Origin: AC-32 sp036265535
GTDB taxonomy: Bacteria; Actinomycetota; Thermoleophilia; Gaiellales; Gaiellaceae
Reading direction: 5' to 3'
Length of the DNA stretch: 47,726 bases
NCBI GenBank assembly: GCA_036265535.1
Contig: DATAOV010000018.1
Coordinates: 1-47,726, forward strand
Positions 24,600-32,146 of the stretch are shown here, piece after piece. The notes under the pieces are model-generated. The model worked only from the letters and a program-made list of their open reading frames with translations, was not told where the DNA came from and searched no databases. How positions within the stretch are numbered: position 1 is the first letter of the stretch; each line of letters begins with the position of its first letter. Position numbers and translations under genes: made by a program.

Positions 24600-25804
24600 G
24601 CCGCCGCCCTCTCCGCCGCGGCCGCGCCAGCACGACGGCCGAAGACTGTGCACTCCAGGAGCGAGTTCCCCATCATCCGGTTGCGGCCGTGGGTGCCACC
24701 GGCGATCTCGCCGCAGGCGAAGAGGCCGGGCAGGGTCGTCTCGGCGCGCTCGTCGATCACGAGGCCTCCGTTCTGGTAGTGGAGCACCGGGTAGGTCAGG
24801 ATCGGCTCGCGGAGCGGGTCGATCCCCGTGGAACGGTAACGGCGGAGCATGTAGGGAAGCGAGATCTCTGCGTCTTCCTCGGGAATCCGGGTCGTGTCGA
24901 GCAGCACGGCCGGTCGGCCGTCGGGAGTCTCGACGCCGCGGCCGGAGTCGACCTCGTCGAAGATCGCCTGCGAGACTGCGTCCCGGGGCCCGAGCGGGTC
25001 GGTGAACTCCTCACCGGCCGAGTTGAGCAGGGTCGCGCCGTACGCTCGCGTGGTCTCGGGGATCGAGTAGCCCTGCATCGTCGGCGGCCAGGCGCCCCCG
25101 TTCGGGTGGTACTGGAGCGCGTCGAGGTCGCGGCTCTCGGCGCCGAGCTCCAGCGCGATCCGCGTCACCTCGCCGGTCGCGCCGGGATGGTTGGTCGAGA
25201 GCTCTCCCCGCTCCTCTGCCTCTCGGTAGCAGCGGCCGCCCGCCGCGAGCACGACGGCGCCCGCGTCGATCACGACCTCCTTGCCGTTCTTGCGCTTGCA
25301 GTTCGCGACCCAGCCGTTCTCGGCCTGCTCGAGCGAGACGAGCGGGCAGTTCGGCAGCGCCTCGCCGGAAGAGGCGAGGAACGCGTCGCGCAAGCCGGTC
25401 GTGATGGCGTGGCCGGTGCGGTCGCCAACCTGGAGGAGCCGCTTCCGGGTGGCCCCTCCGCAACGGGCCAGCCGGTAGCCGCCGTTTTCGCGTGTGAACT
25501 CGACGCCGTGCTCCTCGAGCCAGTGGATGGCGCCCGGCGCCTCGGCGGTCAAGACCTCGACGAGGCGCCGGTCGGCGGTCTCGTGCGAGCTCTGCCAGAC
25601 GTCCTCCGCGTGCTGCTCGGGCGAGTCGTCCTCACCGAACGCGGCCTGGATCCCGCCCTGCGCCTTGGCGGAGTTGCAGGACTGGAGGGCGCCTTTCGTC
25701 ACGAGGCCGACTCGAGCCCCGGCGCGCTCCGCGGAGACGGCAGCAGCTAGCCCGGAGGCCCCGCTCCCGACCACGAGCACGTCGAAGGAAAGCCTCTCGG
25801 GCAC
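24596..25804 (-). CDS. FAD-dependent fumarate reductase / L-aspartate oxidase-like flavoprotein
   Basis: A 402-residue flavoprotein of the FrdA/SdhA/NadB superfamily. The FAD motif is VLVVGSGASGLAAAVSAERAG. AKAQGGIQAAFG matches the conserved SxxAQGGI block. LQYHPNGG supplies the active-site His region, HYQNGGLVID matches the HYxMGG motif, and GRNRMMGNSLLE contains the substrate-binding Arg. It lacks the C-terminal helical domain, being about 120-150 residues shorter than SdhA or NadB, and no iron-sulfur subunit follows. GTG start at 25804; TACGAT lies 9 nt upstream, so the whole eight-gene operon probably starts here. It may be a soluble fumarate reductase, a thiol-linked reductase or an aspartate/sulfonate oxidase. 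Confidence 0.8.
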   Translation of the reverse strand: MPERLSFDVLVVGSGASGLAAAVSAERAGARVGLVTKGALQSCNSAKAQGGIQAAFGEDDSPEQHAEDVWQSSHETADRRLVEVLTAEAPGAIHWLEEHGVEFTRENGGYRLARCGGATRKRLLQVGDRTGHAITTGLRDAFLASSGEALPNCPLVSLEQAENGWVANCKRKNGKEVVIDAGAVVLAAGGRCYREAEERGELSTNHPGATGEVTRIALELGAESRDLDALQYHPNGGAWPPTMQGYSIPETTRAYGATLLNSAGEEFTDPLGPRDAVSQAIFDEVDSGRGVETPDGRPAVLLDTTRIPEEDAEISLPYMLRRYRSTGIDPLREPILTYPVLHYQNGGLVIDERAETTLPGLFACGEIAGGTHGRNRMMGNSLLECTVFGRRAGAAAAERAAA

Positions 25805-25879
25805 GATCCCCGCATCGTAGCCTAATTACAGACATTAGTTTCTCTTATTGCCAGACGGAGGGGCTATGCTCGCCGACCG
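25805..25879. promoter_or_regulatory. Divergent promoter region with inverted repeat before the sulfur operon
   Basis: Minus strand: TACGAT (25819-25814), 9 nt, GTG of the flavoprotein. Plus strand: TATGCT (25865-25870), 9 nt, ATG of the methyltransferase at 25880. Between them is an unusually AT-rich stretch with the inverted repeat CTAAT, 7-nt centre, ATTAG (about 25822-25838), close in shape to LysR-type T-N11-A sites. It may be an operator for the sulfur operon. Confidence 0.5.
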
Positions 25880-26791
25880 ATGCGATGGATGGCCAAAGCG
25901 GCGGTGCAGCGCGGGCTCGGTGTCTTGCCCCAGGGCGAGCGGCTGAACTACGTCTTTCAACGCCACGTGCTCCGCTCGCTGCCGGCGGGCGAGTCAGTCT
26001 TTCGGCGGAAGTTCTCGCGCGCGCAGCAGCACCTGCGAGCATACGAGGCGCACGGGCCGGGTGCTCCCCCGAGCGCGGCCGTCTTCTACGAGTTCGGAGC
26101 AGGCTGGGATCTGGCGATCCCATTGTCGTACGCGGCCCTGGGAGTCGGGCGCCAGGTGCTCGTGGACATCCGGCCAAGCGTGCGCGCCGAGCTCGTGAAC
26201 GACTCTCTCGCGGCGTTCGAGCGGCTCTGGGACGAGCTCGAGTCCGAGGCCGGCCGCGAGCTGCGCCGCCTGGGCGGGCCGATCGACTCGGCCGACGAGC
26301 TGGAGGAGCGCTTCGGCATCACCTACCTCGCACCTCGCGACGCGCGGGCGACCGGGCTGCCATCCGAATCGGTCGACTTCGTCTCGAGCACCGACACCTG
26401 CGAGCACATCCCGGAAGGCGACCTCGGGGAGATCTTCCTCGAATGCTTCCGGCTGCTCCGTCCCGGAGGCGCGTTCAGCTGCCGAATCGACCTGCAGGAC
26501 CACTACGCGTACTTCGACCCGAGCCTCTCGCGCTACAACTTCCTCCGCTACTCGGACCGAGCCTGGCGGATCGTCAACTCGCCGCTCCATCATCAGAACC
26601 GGCTCCGGTCGCCCGACTACCTACGGCTGGTGCGCGAGGCCGGCTTCGAGCTCGTCGCCGAGCTGCCGTCGGGACCGAGCGTGGAGGGCCTGGCGGAGCT
26701 CGAGGGGCTGCCGCTGGCGCCGCGCTTCCGCGTCTACCCGCCCGAGGAGCTCGGGGTGACGATCCTCTCCTTCGTGGCTCGGCGGCCTTGA
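25880..26791 (+). CDS. Class I SAM-dependent methyltransferase
   Basis: A 303-residue Rossmann-fold methyltransferase. Motif I is FYEFGAGWDLAIPLSYA (E-F-G-A-G); VLVDIRPSVR gives the acidic residue after strand 2; VDFVSSTDTCEHIPEGDLG is the motif IV region and FRLLRPGGAFSCRI the post-motif typical of methyltransferase type 11 domains. The substrate is not evident. The ATG at 25880 has TATGCT 9 nt upstream, so a leaderless start is likely. It is divergent from the sulfur operon and followed closely by a small pilin-like gene. Family confident; role unknown, possibly glycan or lipid methylation. Confidence 0.78.
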   Translation: MRWMAKAAVQRGLGVLPQGERLNYVFQRHVLRSLPAGESVFRRKFSRAQQHLRAYEAHGPGAPPSAAVFYEFGAGWDLAIPLSYAALGVGRQVLVDIRPSVRAELVNDSLAAFERLWDELESEAGRELRRLGGPIDSADELEERFGITYLAPRDARATGLPSESVDFVSSTDTCEHIPEGDLGEIFLECFRLLRPGGAFSCRIDLQDHYAYFDPSLSRYNFLRYSDRAWRIVNSPLHHQNRLRSPDYLRLVREAGFELVAELPSGPSVEGLAELEGLPLAPRFRVYPPEELGVTILSFVARRP

Positions 26792-26822
26792 GCGACCACA
26801 GTTGCATGCCGATGACGGCCCC

Positions 26823-27161
26823 GTGGTCCGCGGCGTCTCGATCCTTTCGTTGCTGGTGGCGCTCCTCGTCGCCGGCTGGCTGCTGACCGTCCAGCAACGA
26901 AGCGGAGCGAACGGACACACGGCGTCGCAGGCCGTCGCTCAAGCGCAACAGGCAGCCTCGGGGCTCACCTTCCAACAGGCCCAGGTGCAGCTCGAGCAGT
27001 TCCATGCGCTGAACGGCACCTACGCAGGCGCTACGACGGCCGGCTTCGACGTGACGCTCGTGCGTGCCGACGCGTCCTCGTACTGCATCCAGGCGGGCGC
27101 GGGCGAGTCGGCGTCGCATCTCGCCGGACCGGGCGGCGCGCCTGGCTCCGGGCCCTGCTGA
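26823..27161 (+). CDS. Small single-helix secreted protein, pilin-like
   Basis: A 112-residue protein. After VVRG comes one hydrophobic helix (VSILSLLVALLVAGWLLTV), then an extracellular helix rich in Ala/Gln, LEQFHALNGTYAG, and two cysteines near the C terminus (SYCIQ and final GPC) that could form a disulfide. This layout, including the N-G-T-Y-A motif, resembles type IV pilins and pseudopilins, but the usual Glu5 is a Ser/Leu region, so processing is uncertain. Start could be GTG 26823 or TTG 26802; the GTG places the RG cleavage-like motif right at the N terminus. It ends one base before the convergent dehydrogenase stop. Confidence 0.55.
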   Translation: MVRGVSILSLLVALLVAGWLLTVQQRSGANGHTASQAVAQAQQAASGLTFQQAQVQLEQFHALNGTYAGATTAGFDVTLVRADASSYCIQAGAGESASHLAGPGGAPGSGPC

Positions 27162-27162
27162 G

Positions 27163-28131
27163 CTACCAGATACCGCGCAGCAGCTCGGCGATCTCGGCCG
27201 GGCTCGCGGAGCGCGGGTTCGCCTTGGCACCCGCTCGTTCGGCCGTCGCCTCGGCGACCTCCTCGAGCTCGTGCTCGGGGACGCCGAAATCGCGCAGGCG
27301 CTCGTAGCCGGAGAGGCGGGCAAGCTCCTCGGTACGTTCGATCGGGTCGTCGGAGCCGAGCGCTTCGCCAAAGCGCTCGATCTCCTCGCCGGCGACGGGC
27401 CGGTTGAAGCGGAGCGCGGGTGCGAGGCAGAGCGCGTTCGCGGGGCCGTGGAAGATCCCGTAGCGGCTGCCGATCGCCTGTGCCATCGCGTGGCCGAGGC
27501 CAAGGCCCGCGGAGGCAAGCGCGGCGCCACCGTGCATGGCGCCGCGGAGAAGCGTCCTGCGTGCCTCGACGTCGTGGCCGTCCTCGAGCACGGCCGGCAG
27601 CGACTCGCCGATCAGGCGCGCTCCCTCGAGCGCGTGCTCGTCGCCCTCGGCGTTCCGGCCCTCGACGTAGAGCGCCTCTGCGCAGTGGGCGAGCGCGTTC
27701 AGGGCCGAGCCGCCGCTCAGCTCGCGCGGCAGCTCGAGCAGCAGCTTGGGCTCGTAGACGATGCCGGCGGTATGTGCGCCGGTGCCGCCGCTGACGATCC
27801 GGCGCTCGGGATCGCGGACGCCGAAGTTCACCGGCCACTCGGCACCCGAATACGTCGTCGGCACCGAGACCACCGGGAGACCGGTCTCCGCCGAGACGCT
27901 CTTCGCGAGGTCGATCGCACTGCCTCCTCCGACCGCGAGCAACCCGTCGGTGCCGTTTGCGGCGATCAGCGCGGCGATCTCCTCGACCCGGTCGCTCGGC
28001 ACCTCGTGCCAGCTGCCGACCGAGGGGAGGTCGAGGCTCGACCAGCGCTCGCTCGCGATCAGGAAGGGCCGCTCGACACCGAGCTCGGCGAGCACGGCAC
28101 CCAGCTCCTCGAGACCCCAGCGGACGATCAC
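27163..28131 (-). CDS. Iron-containing alcohol dehydrogenase / maleylacetate-reductase-like protein
   Basis: A 322-residue member of the Fe-ADH fold. The nucleotide-binding GGGSAIDLAKSV block, VPTTYSGAEW, HCAEALYVEGR and the metal-binding histidines in GLGLGHAMAQAIG and GIFHGPANAL match maleylacetate reductases. In known pathways these reduce maleylacetate to 3-oxoadipate in aromatic ring degradation. The GTG at 28131 overlaps the LysR stop (GTGA), so the regulator and enzyme are co-transcribed. No ring-cleavage dioxygenase is in the window, so substrate assignment remains open. Confidence 0.8.
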   Translation of the reverse strand: MIVRWGLEELGAVLAELGVERPFLIASERWSSLDLPSVGSWHEVPSDRVEEIAALIAANGTDGLLAVGGGSAIDLAKSVSAETGLPVVSVPTTYSGAEWPVNFGVRDPERRIVSGGTGAHTAGIVYEPKLLLELPRELSGGSALNALAHCAEALYVEGRNAEGDEHALEGARLIGESLPAVLEDGHDVEARRTLLRGAMHGGAALASAGLGLGHAMAQAIGSRYGIFHGPANALCLAPALRFNRPVAGEEIERFGEALGSDDPIERTEELARLSGYERLRDFGVPEHELEEVAEATAERAGAKANPRSASPAEIAELLRGIW

Positions 28132-29021
28132 GACAGCCGCTCCTTCGCGAAGGTGAGGAACGCCTCGGCCGCCCGGGTCGGCGAGCGCCCGGCCGAGCGG
28201 ACTAGCGAGATCTGGCGCGCCGGCTCGAGCCCTTTGACGCGCGCGGACGAGAGCGTGCCCGCGGCAAGGTCGGCGTCGATCGCCGCACGAGAGATGAAGG
28301 TGACGCCGTAGCCGGCCGCGACGGCCGACTTGACTGACTCCTGCAGGCCCAGCTCGAGACGCGGCTCGAGGTCGCGCAGGCGGGTACCCGCGCGGCGGAG
28401 CTCGTCCTCGATCACCTGGCGGACCCCGGCCCCCTCCTGCATCACGATCAGCGACTCCTGGCGCAACTGCTCGAGGGAGACCGTGCGGCCGGCGAAGCGG
28501 TGGCCGGGCGGACACGCGAGCACGACCTCGTCGCGGAAGAACGGCTCGAAGACGACGCCCCGGCGCCGGCGGGCCGCGCCGACGACTCCGAGCTCGAGCT
28601 CGCGCTCGGCGACGCGGTCGACGACCGACTGCGTGTCCGAGATCGAGAGAGACACGGCGACTCCCGGATTGTCCTGCTGGAATTCGCAGAGCAGGACGGG
28701 AACGACGGTGCTGCCGGGGCCGGTCGAGGCACCGACCTCAAGGCTGCCGCGCAGCTCGCCCTCCTCTCCCGCGTCGAGCTCCTCGATCAGCTGCCCCTCG
28801 AGCGCGAGCATCCGCTGGGCGCCGCGGTAGAGCGCCAGCCCCGCCTCGGTGGGCTCCACGCGGCGGCCGGAGCGGTCGAGCAGCGTGCGGCCGAGCCGCT
28901 TCTCGAGCGACCGCACCTGGAGGCTCACGGCGGGCTGGGTCACGCCGAGGCGCTCGGCCGCCTGGGAGAAGCTCTTGCGCTCGACGACCGCGCAGAAGGC
29001 AGCAAGCTGTCGCGTATCCAT
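28128..29021 (-). CDS. LysR-family transcriptional regulator
   Basis: A 297-residue LysR regulator. The winged helix-turn-helix occupies residues 1-60 (MDTRQLAAFCAVVERKSF, QAAERLGVTQPAVSLQVRSLE). The rest is the periplasmic-binding-like effector domain (LEVGASTGPGSTVVPVLL onward). Length is standard. It is upstream of and overlaps the maleylacetate-reductase-like gene rather than being divergent. The ATG at 29021 lies inside a perfect inverted repeat (29020-29034) that also covers its TAAGAT -10 box, which suggests direct autorepression. Effector unknown. Confidence 0.88.
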   Translation of the reverse strand: MDTRQLAAFCAVVERKSFSQAAERLGVTQPAVSLQVRSLEKRLGRTLLDRSGRRVEPTEAGLALYRGAQRMLALEGQLIEELDAGEEGELRGSLEVGASTGPGSTVVPVLLCEFQQDNPGVAVSLSISDTQSVVDRVAERELELGVVGAARRRRGVVFEPFFRDEVVLACPPGHRFAGRTVSLEQLRQESLIVMQEGAGVRQVIEDELRRAGTRLRDLEPRLELGLQESVKSAVAAGYGVTFISRAAIDADLAAGTLSSARVKGLEPARQISLVRSAGRSPTRAAEAFLTFAKERLS

Positions 29022-29034
29022 AAGGACATCTTAT
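29020..29034. promoter_or_regulatory. Perfect inverted repeat over LysR start and -10
   Basis: ATAAG (29020-29024), 5-nt centre, CTTAT (29030-29034). The minus-strand TAAGAT (29033-29028) is 6 nt before the ATG at 29021, so the repeat overlaps both the putative -10 and the start codon. It is AT-rich against its surroundings and suits a LysR autoregulatory site. Confidence 0.5.
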
Positions 29035-29175
29035 TCGGAGAGTTACGCTTTCGGCACGATCACGTTACCCATTCGTGCGGATTTGCTCGATAAAATTTCA
29101 GTGGGTGGTGGGTTGGGGTGCCCCGAGAGGTCGGGTCGCCCAGGGAAGCGCCGGGACGCGGAGGTGCCGACGCTC

Positions 29176-29181
29176 TAGCAT
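29176..29181 (+). promoter_or_regulatory. TAGCAT -10 box, leaderless
   Basis: TAGCAT is followed by 6 nt and the GTG of the sugar transferase at 29188. Between the LysR start and this box (29035-29175) no other element was recognised. Confidence 0.45.
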
Positions 29182-29187
29182 CTCGGT

Positions 29188-29874
29188 GTGGCCGCTTCTC
29201 AGCCGAGGCCGAGCGACTCCTTCGTCGAGCGGTTCTCCGTCCTCGTCCGCGGTTCGCCGAAGCGCCGGGTCGATCTCGAGCTTCGCGTGCTCGACGTCGC
29301 GCTCTCGGCGTTCATGCTGCTTCTCGCCCTTCCCTTCCTCCTGCTGATCGGCTCGGCTCTCCTGCTCACGAGCGGACGGCCGCTGTTCTACCGGGGGCAG
29401 CGCGTCGGCCGCGACGGGCGGATCTTCGACATGCTCAAGTTCCGTACGCTCCGGAGCGGCGCCGAGCAGCGGCTCGGCCCGTACCTCGGCTCCGAGCTGG
29501 TCGAACGGACCCGGAGCGAGACCACGCGGCTCGGCCGCAGGTTGCGCGCGACTCAGCTCGACGAGCTTCCGCAGCTCTGGAACGTCCTGCGCGGCGACAT
29601 GAGTCTCGTGGGGCCGCGCCCGATCCGCCCACGCTTCTTCGAACAGCTGGCCGCCGAGCTCCCGGCCTACTGGCAACGACTCGTCGTTCGCCCCGGCCTC
29701 ACCGGCTTCGCGCAGGTGCGGCGCGGGTACGAGACCTCGATGGCCGAGAAGCTCGCGCACGACCTCGAGTGGATCGCCGACCGCTCGGTCCCGCTCTACC
29801 TGCGCACGCTCACCTCCACGGCCATCCGAATCGCAGGCCAATCCCTCCGGGGCCTGGTCAGAAGCGACCACTAG
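29188..29874 (+). CDS. Undecaprenyl-phosphate sugar-1-phosphate transferase (PglC/WcaJ family)
   Basis: A 228-residue bacterial sugar transferase that starts lipid-linked oligosaccharide synthesis by moving a phosphosugar onto undecaprenyl phosphate. One N-terminal membrane helix (LDVALSAFMLLLALPFLLL) precedes the catalytic domain: GRPLFYRGQRVGRDGRIF, MLKFRTLR, the LDELPQLWNVLRGDMSLVGPRP signature (here quoted as a set of adjoining blocks) and RPGLTGFAQV. The C-terminal-domain-only length fits the PglC-type rather than the five-helix WbaP-type. The GTG start has TAGCAT 6 nt upstream. Its stop codon is part of the TAGACT box of the asparagine synthase. A CapD and aminotransferase pair farther right could supply its substrate. 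Confidence 0.9.
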   Translation: MAASQPRPSDSFVERFSVLVRGSPKRRVDLELRVLDVALSAFMLLLALPFLLLIGSALLLTSGRPLFYRGQRVGRDGRIFDMLKFRTLRSGAEQRLGPYLGSELVERTRSETTRLGRRLRATQLDELPQLWNVLRGDMSLVGPRPIRPRFFEQLAAELPAYWQRLVVRPGLTGFAQVRRGYETSMAEKLAHDLEWIADRSVPLYLRTLTSTAIRIAGQSLRGLVRSDH

Positions 29875-29877
29875 ACT
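29872..29877 (+). promoter_or_regulatory. TAGACT -10 box overlapping a stop codon
   Basis: TAGACT is 8 nt before the asnB ATG at 29886. Its first three bases are the stop codon of the sugar transferase gene. Confidence 0.5.
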
Positions 29878-29885
29878 CAACGCGC

Positions 29886-31775
29886 ATGTGCGGGATCTGC
29901 GGGATCGTCTCCTCGAACGGAGTTGCGGACCGCGACCGGCTCGCTGCGATGAGTGCCAAGCTGGTCCATCGCGGGCCCGACAGCGACGGCGCCTACGTCG
30001 ACGGCCAGGCCGCCCTCGCGGCGCGCCGGCTCGCGATCATCGACCTCGAGACCGGCGACCAGCCGATCGCGAACGAAGACTCGACGGTCCACGTCGTCCA
30101 GAACGGCGAGCTCTACAACTACCGCGAGCTTCGCGCCGAGCTGGAGCGCGCAGGCCACCGCTTCCGCACGCACGGCGACACCGAGGTGCTCGTGCACCTC
30201 TACGAGGAAGAGGGCCTCGGATTCGCGCGCCGGCTCCGCGGGATGTTCGCGGTGGCGCTCTGGGACGCGGCACGCCGACGGCTCGTGCTCGCACGGGACC
30301 GCTTCGGAATCAAGCCGCTCTACTACCGCGATACGACTGACGGGGTCGAGTTCGCCTCGGAGCTGCGGGCTCTGCCGCGTGGCGAGATCGACCTCGATGC
30401 GCTCGAGGCGTTCCTCGCCTTCAACTCGATACCGGCGCCGCTGACGATCTTTCGCGAGGTGCGCAAGCTGCCGCCCGGCCAGGTGCTCGTCCGGGAGGAC
30501 GGGAAGACGCGCATCGAGCGCTTCGCCCGCCCTGCGCCCGAAGCTGCTGACCGGCTCCGGGACGACGACGAGGCCGAGCTAATCGAGGAGCTGCGCGCGC
30601 GGCTGCGAGATTCGGTGCGGGCGCACCTCGTCTCCGACGTCCCGGTCGGGGTGCTGCTCTCCGGCGGGATCGACTCCTCCGCCCTGACGGCGCTGGCCGC
30701 GCAGGAGAGCTCCGAGCCCGTCCGCACGTTCTCGATCGGTTTCGAAGAGCGGTCGTTCGACGAGCTCGGCGACGCGCGCCTGGTGGCCGAGTGCTACGGC
30801 ACGCGGCACCGCGAGCTGGTGTTGCGACCCGACGCCGCGCTGCTCCTCCCCGCGCTAGCAGACGCATTCGACGAGCCGTTCGCCGACTCGTCCGCCCTCC
30901 CCACCTACCTCGTCTCGCAGCTGGCGGCGCAGGACGTGAAGGTCGCCCTCTCCGGGGAAGGCGGCGACGAGCTCTTCGGCGGCTACTACACCTACGTCGC
31001 CGATCTGCTCGCTCTGCGGGCGGGCGGCGCAGCGCGACTCGCGCAGCCCCTGGTCGAGCGCCTCCCGAGCTCGAGCGCGCGGGCGAGCTTCGACTACAAG
31101 GCGAAGCGCTTCGTGCGAGCCGCACACCTACCCCCGCTCGAGCGCCACCACGCCTGGAAGGAGATCTTCTCGGCCGACGCCCGCGCCGAGTTGACGGGCC
31201 GCCGGCACGGGTTCGATCCGGTCGACCTCTACCGCGCCCGCTTCGCCGAGACCGAGGATGCCGAGCTGCTCGCGCGCCTGCAGGACGTCGACCTCGGGAT
31301 CTACCTCGTGGACGACCTGCTGGTGAAGACCGACCGCGCGTCCATGGCCCACTCGCTCGAGGCGCGGGTGCCGTTCCTCGACCCGGCCGTCGCGGGCTTC
31401 GCCGCGGCCCTCCCCCTCAAGCACCGGGTGCGCGGCCCGCGCAAGAAGGTGCTCCTGCGCAAGGCGGTCGCGCCGCTCGTGCCGAGCCAGATCGTCCGCG
31501 GCAAGAAGCGCGGCTTCTCGATCCCGGCGGCGGCCTGGCTTCGCGGCGACCTCGAGCCGTTCGCCCGCGAGACGCTCGGCCCGGAGACCCTTCGCCGCCA
31601 GGGATACTTCAGGCCCGAGGCCGTGACCTCGCTGCTCGACCGCCACGTCGCCGGCAAGGAGGACCTCTCGCGGCAGCTCTGGGGCCTGCTCGCGTTCACG
31701 CTCTGGCACGAACAGCACGTCGAGCGGGAGCCCGCGCCGCTCGCCGGCGAGCGCATGGAGGCGCTCGTCCGCTGA
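29886..31775 (+). CDS. asnB: Asparagine synthase (glutamine-hydrolysing)
   Basis: A 629-residue AsnB-type amidotransferase. Cys2 of MCGICGIVSS is the glutaminase nucleophile. The N-terminal glutaminase domain (to about residue 200) contains KLVHRGPDSDG and NGELYNYRELR. The synthetase domain has the PP-loop VLLSGGIDSSALTALAA, SGEGGDELFGGYYTY and LEARVPFLD. In polysaccharide clusters AsnB homologues often amidate uronic or amino-acid groups on glycans rather than making free asparagine; the position between a sugar transferase and a DUF354 protein fits this. The ATG must be at 29886 because Cys2 must be exposed. Next gene overlaps its stop. Confidence 0.92.
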   Translation: MCGICGIVSSNGVADRDRLAAMSAKLVHRGPDSDGAYVDGQAALAARRLAIIDLETGDQPIANEDSTVHVVQNGELYNYRELRAELERAGHRFRTHGDTEVLVHLYEEEGLGFARRLRGMFAVALWDAARRRLVLARDRFGIKPLYYRDTTDGVEFASELRALPRGEIDLDALEAFLAFNSIPAPLTIFREVRKLPPGQVLVREDGKTRIERFARPAPEAADRLRDDDEAELIEELRARLRDSVRAHLVSDVPVGVLLSGGIDSSALTALAAQESSEPVRTFSIGFEERSFDELGDARLVAECYGTRHRELVLRPDAALLLPALADAFDEPFADSSALPTYLVSQLAAQDVKVALSGEGGDELFGGYYTYVADLLALRAGGAARLAQPLVERLPSSSARASFDYKAKRFVRAAHLPPLERHHAWKEIFSADARAELTGRRHGFDPVDLYRARFAETEDAELLARLQDVDLGIYLVDDLLVKTDRASMAHSLEARVPFLDPAVAGFAAALPLKHRVRGPRKKVLLRKAVAPLVPSQIVRGKKRGFSIPAAAWLRGDLEPFARETLGPETLRRQGYFRPEAVTSLLDRHVAGKEDLSRQLWGLLAFTLWHEQHVEREPAPLAGERMEALVR

Positions 31776-32146
31776 CCGATCTGCCGGAGTTCGGGCTCGG
31801 CTACCCCGGAACAGACCTGCGGCGGCGGCTCGTCGAGGCGGTCCTGGCCGGGGAGAAGACGGCGACGGCCGGCCTGCACGGCGCCTTCGACGACGAGCCG
31901 ACGCCCAATTCGGGCGACCGGTTCGTCGTCGAGGACGAGACCGGCACGCCGCGGGCGATCGTCGAGGTGACCGAGGCTCGCGTCATCCCTGCGGGCGAGA
32001 TCGACCTCCAGTTCGCGCGAGACGAGGGCGAGGGCTTCGAGTCGGTGCAGGACTGGCACGAGGCGCACGAGCGCTTCTTCGAGCGGACGATCACGCCGGA
32101 CACGCTGATCGACGCGGTCCGATTCCGCGTGGTCGAGCGGCTGTGA
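31772..32146 (+). CDS. ASCH-domain protein, probable CTG start
   Basis: A roughly 124-residue ASCH-domain protein, a PUA-like beta-barrel often linked to RNA binding or RNA-base hydrolysis. The motif VLAGEKTATAGLHGAF with the following GDRFVVEDETG and EVTEARVIPAGEI is typical. The reading frame around 31772 contains no ATG, GTG or TTG, but a CTG at 31772 overlaps the asnB stop (CTGA), exactly like the ATGA/GTGA overlaps used elsewhere here, and gives a family-like N terminus (LTDLPEFGLGYPG). The 3' end overlaps the DUF354 gene by 4 nt (GTGA). Role in this operon unknown. Confidence 0.7.
   Translation: MTDLPEFGLGYPGTDLRRRLVEAVLAGEKTATAGLHGAFDDEPTPNSGDRFVVEDETGTPRAIVEVTEARVIPAGEIDLQFARDEGEGFESVQDWHEAHERFFERTITPDTLIDAVRFRVVERL

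Noticed and set aside
29118..29885. N-terminal extension of the asparagine synthase frame
   Set aside because: The catalytic Cys must follow the initiator Met (MCGIC); the upstream frame overlaps the sugar transferase and is Arg-rich noise.
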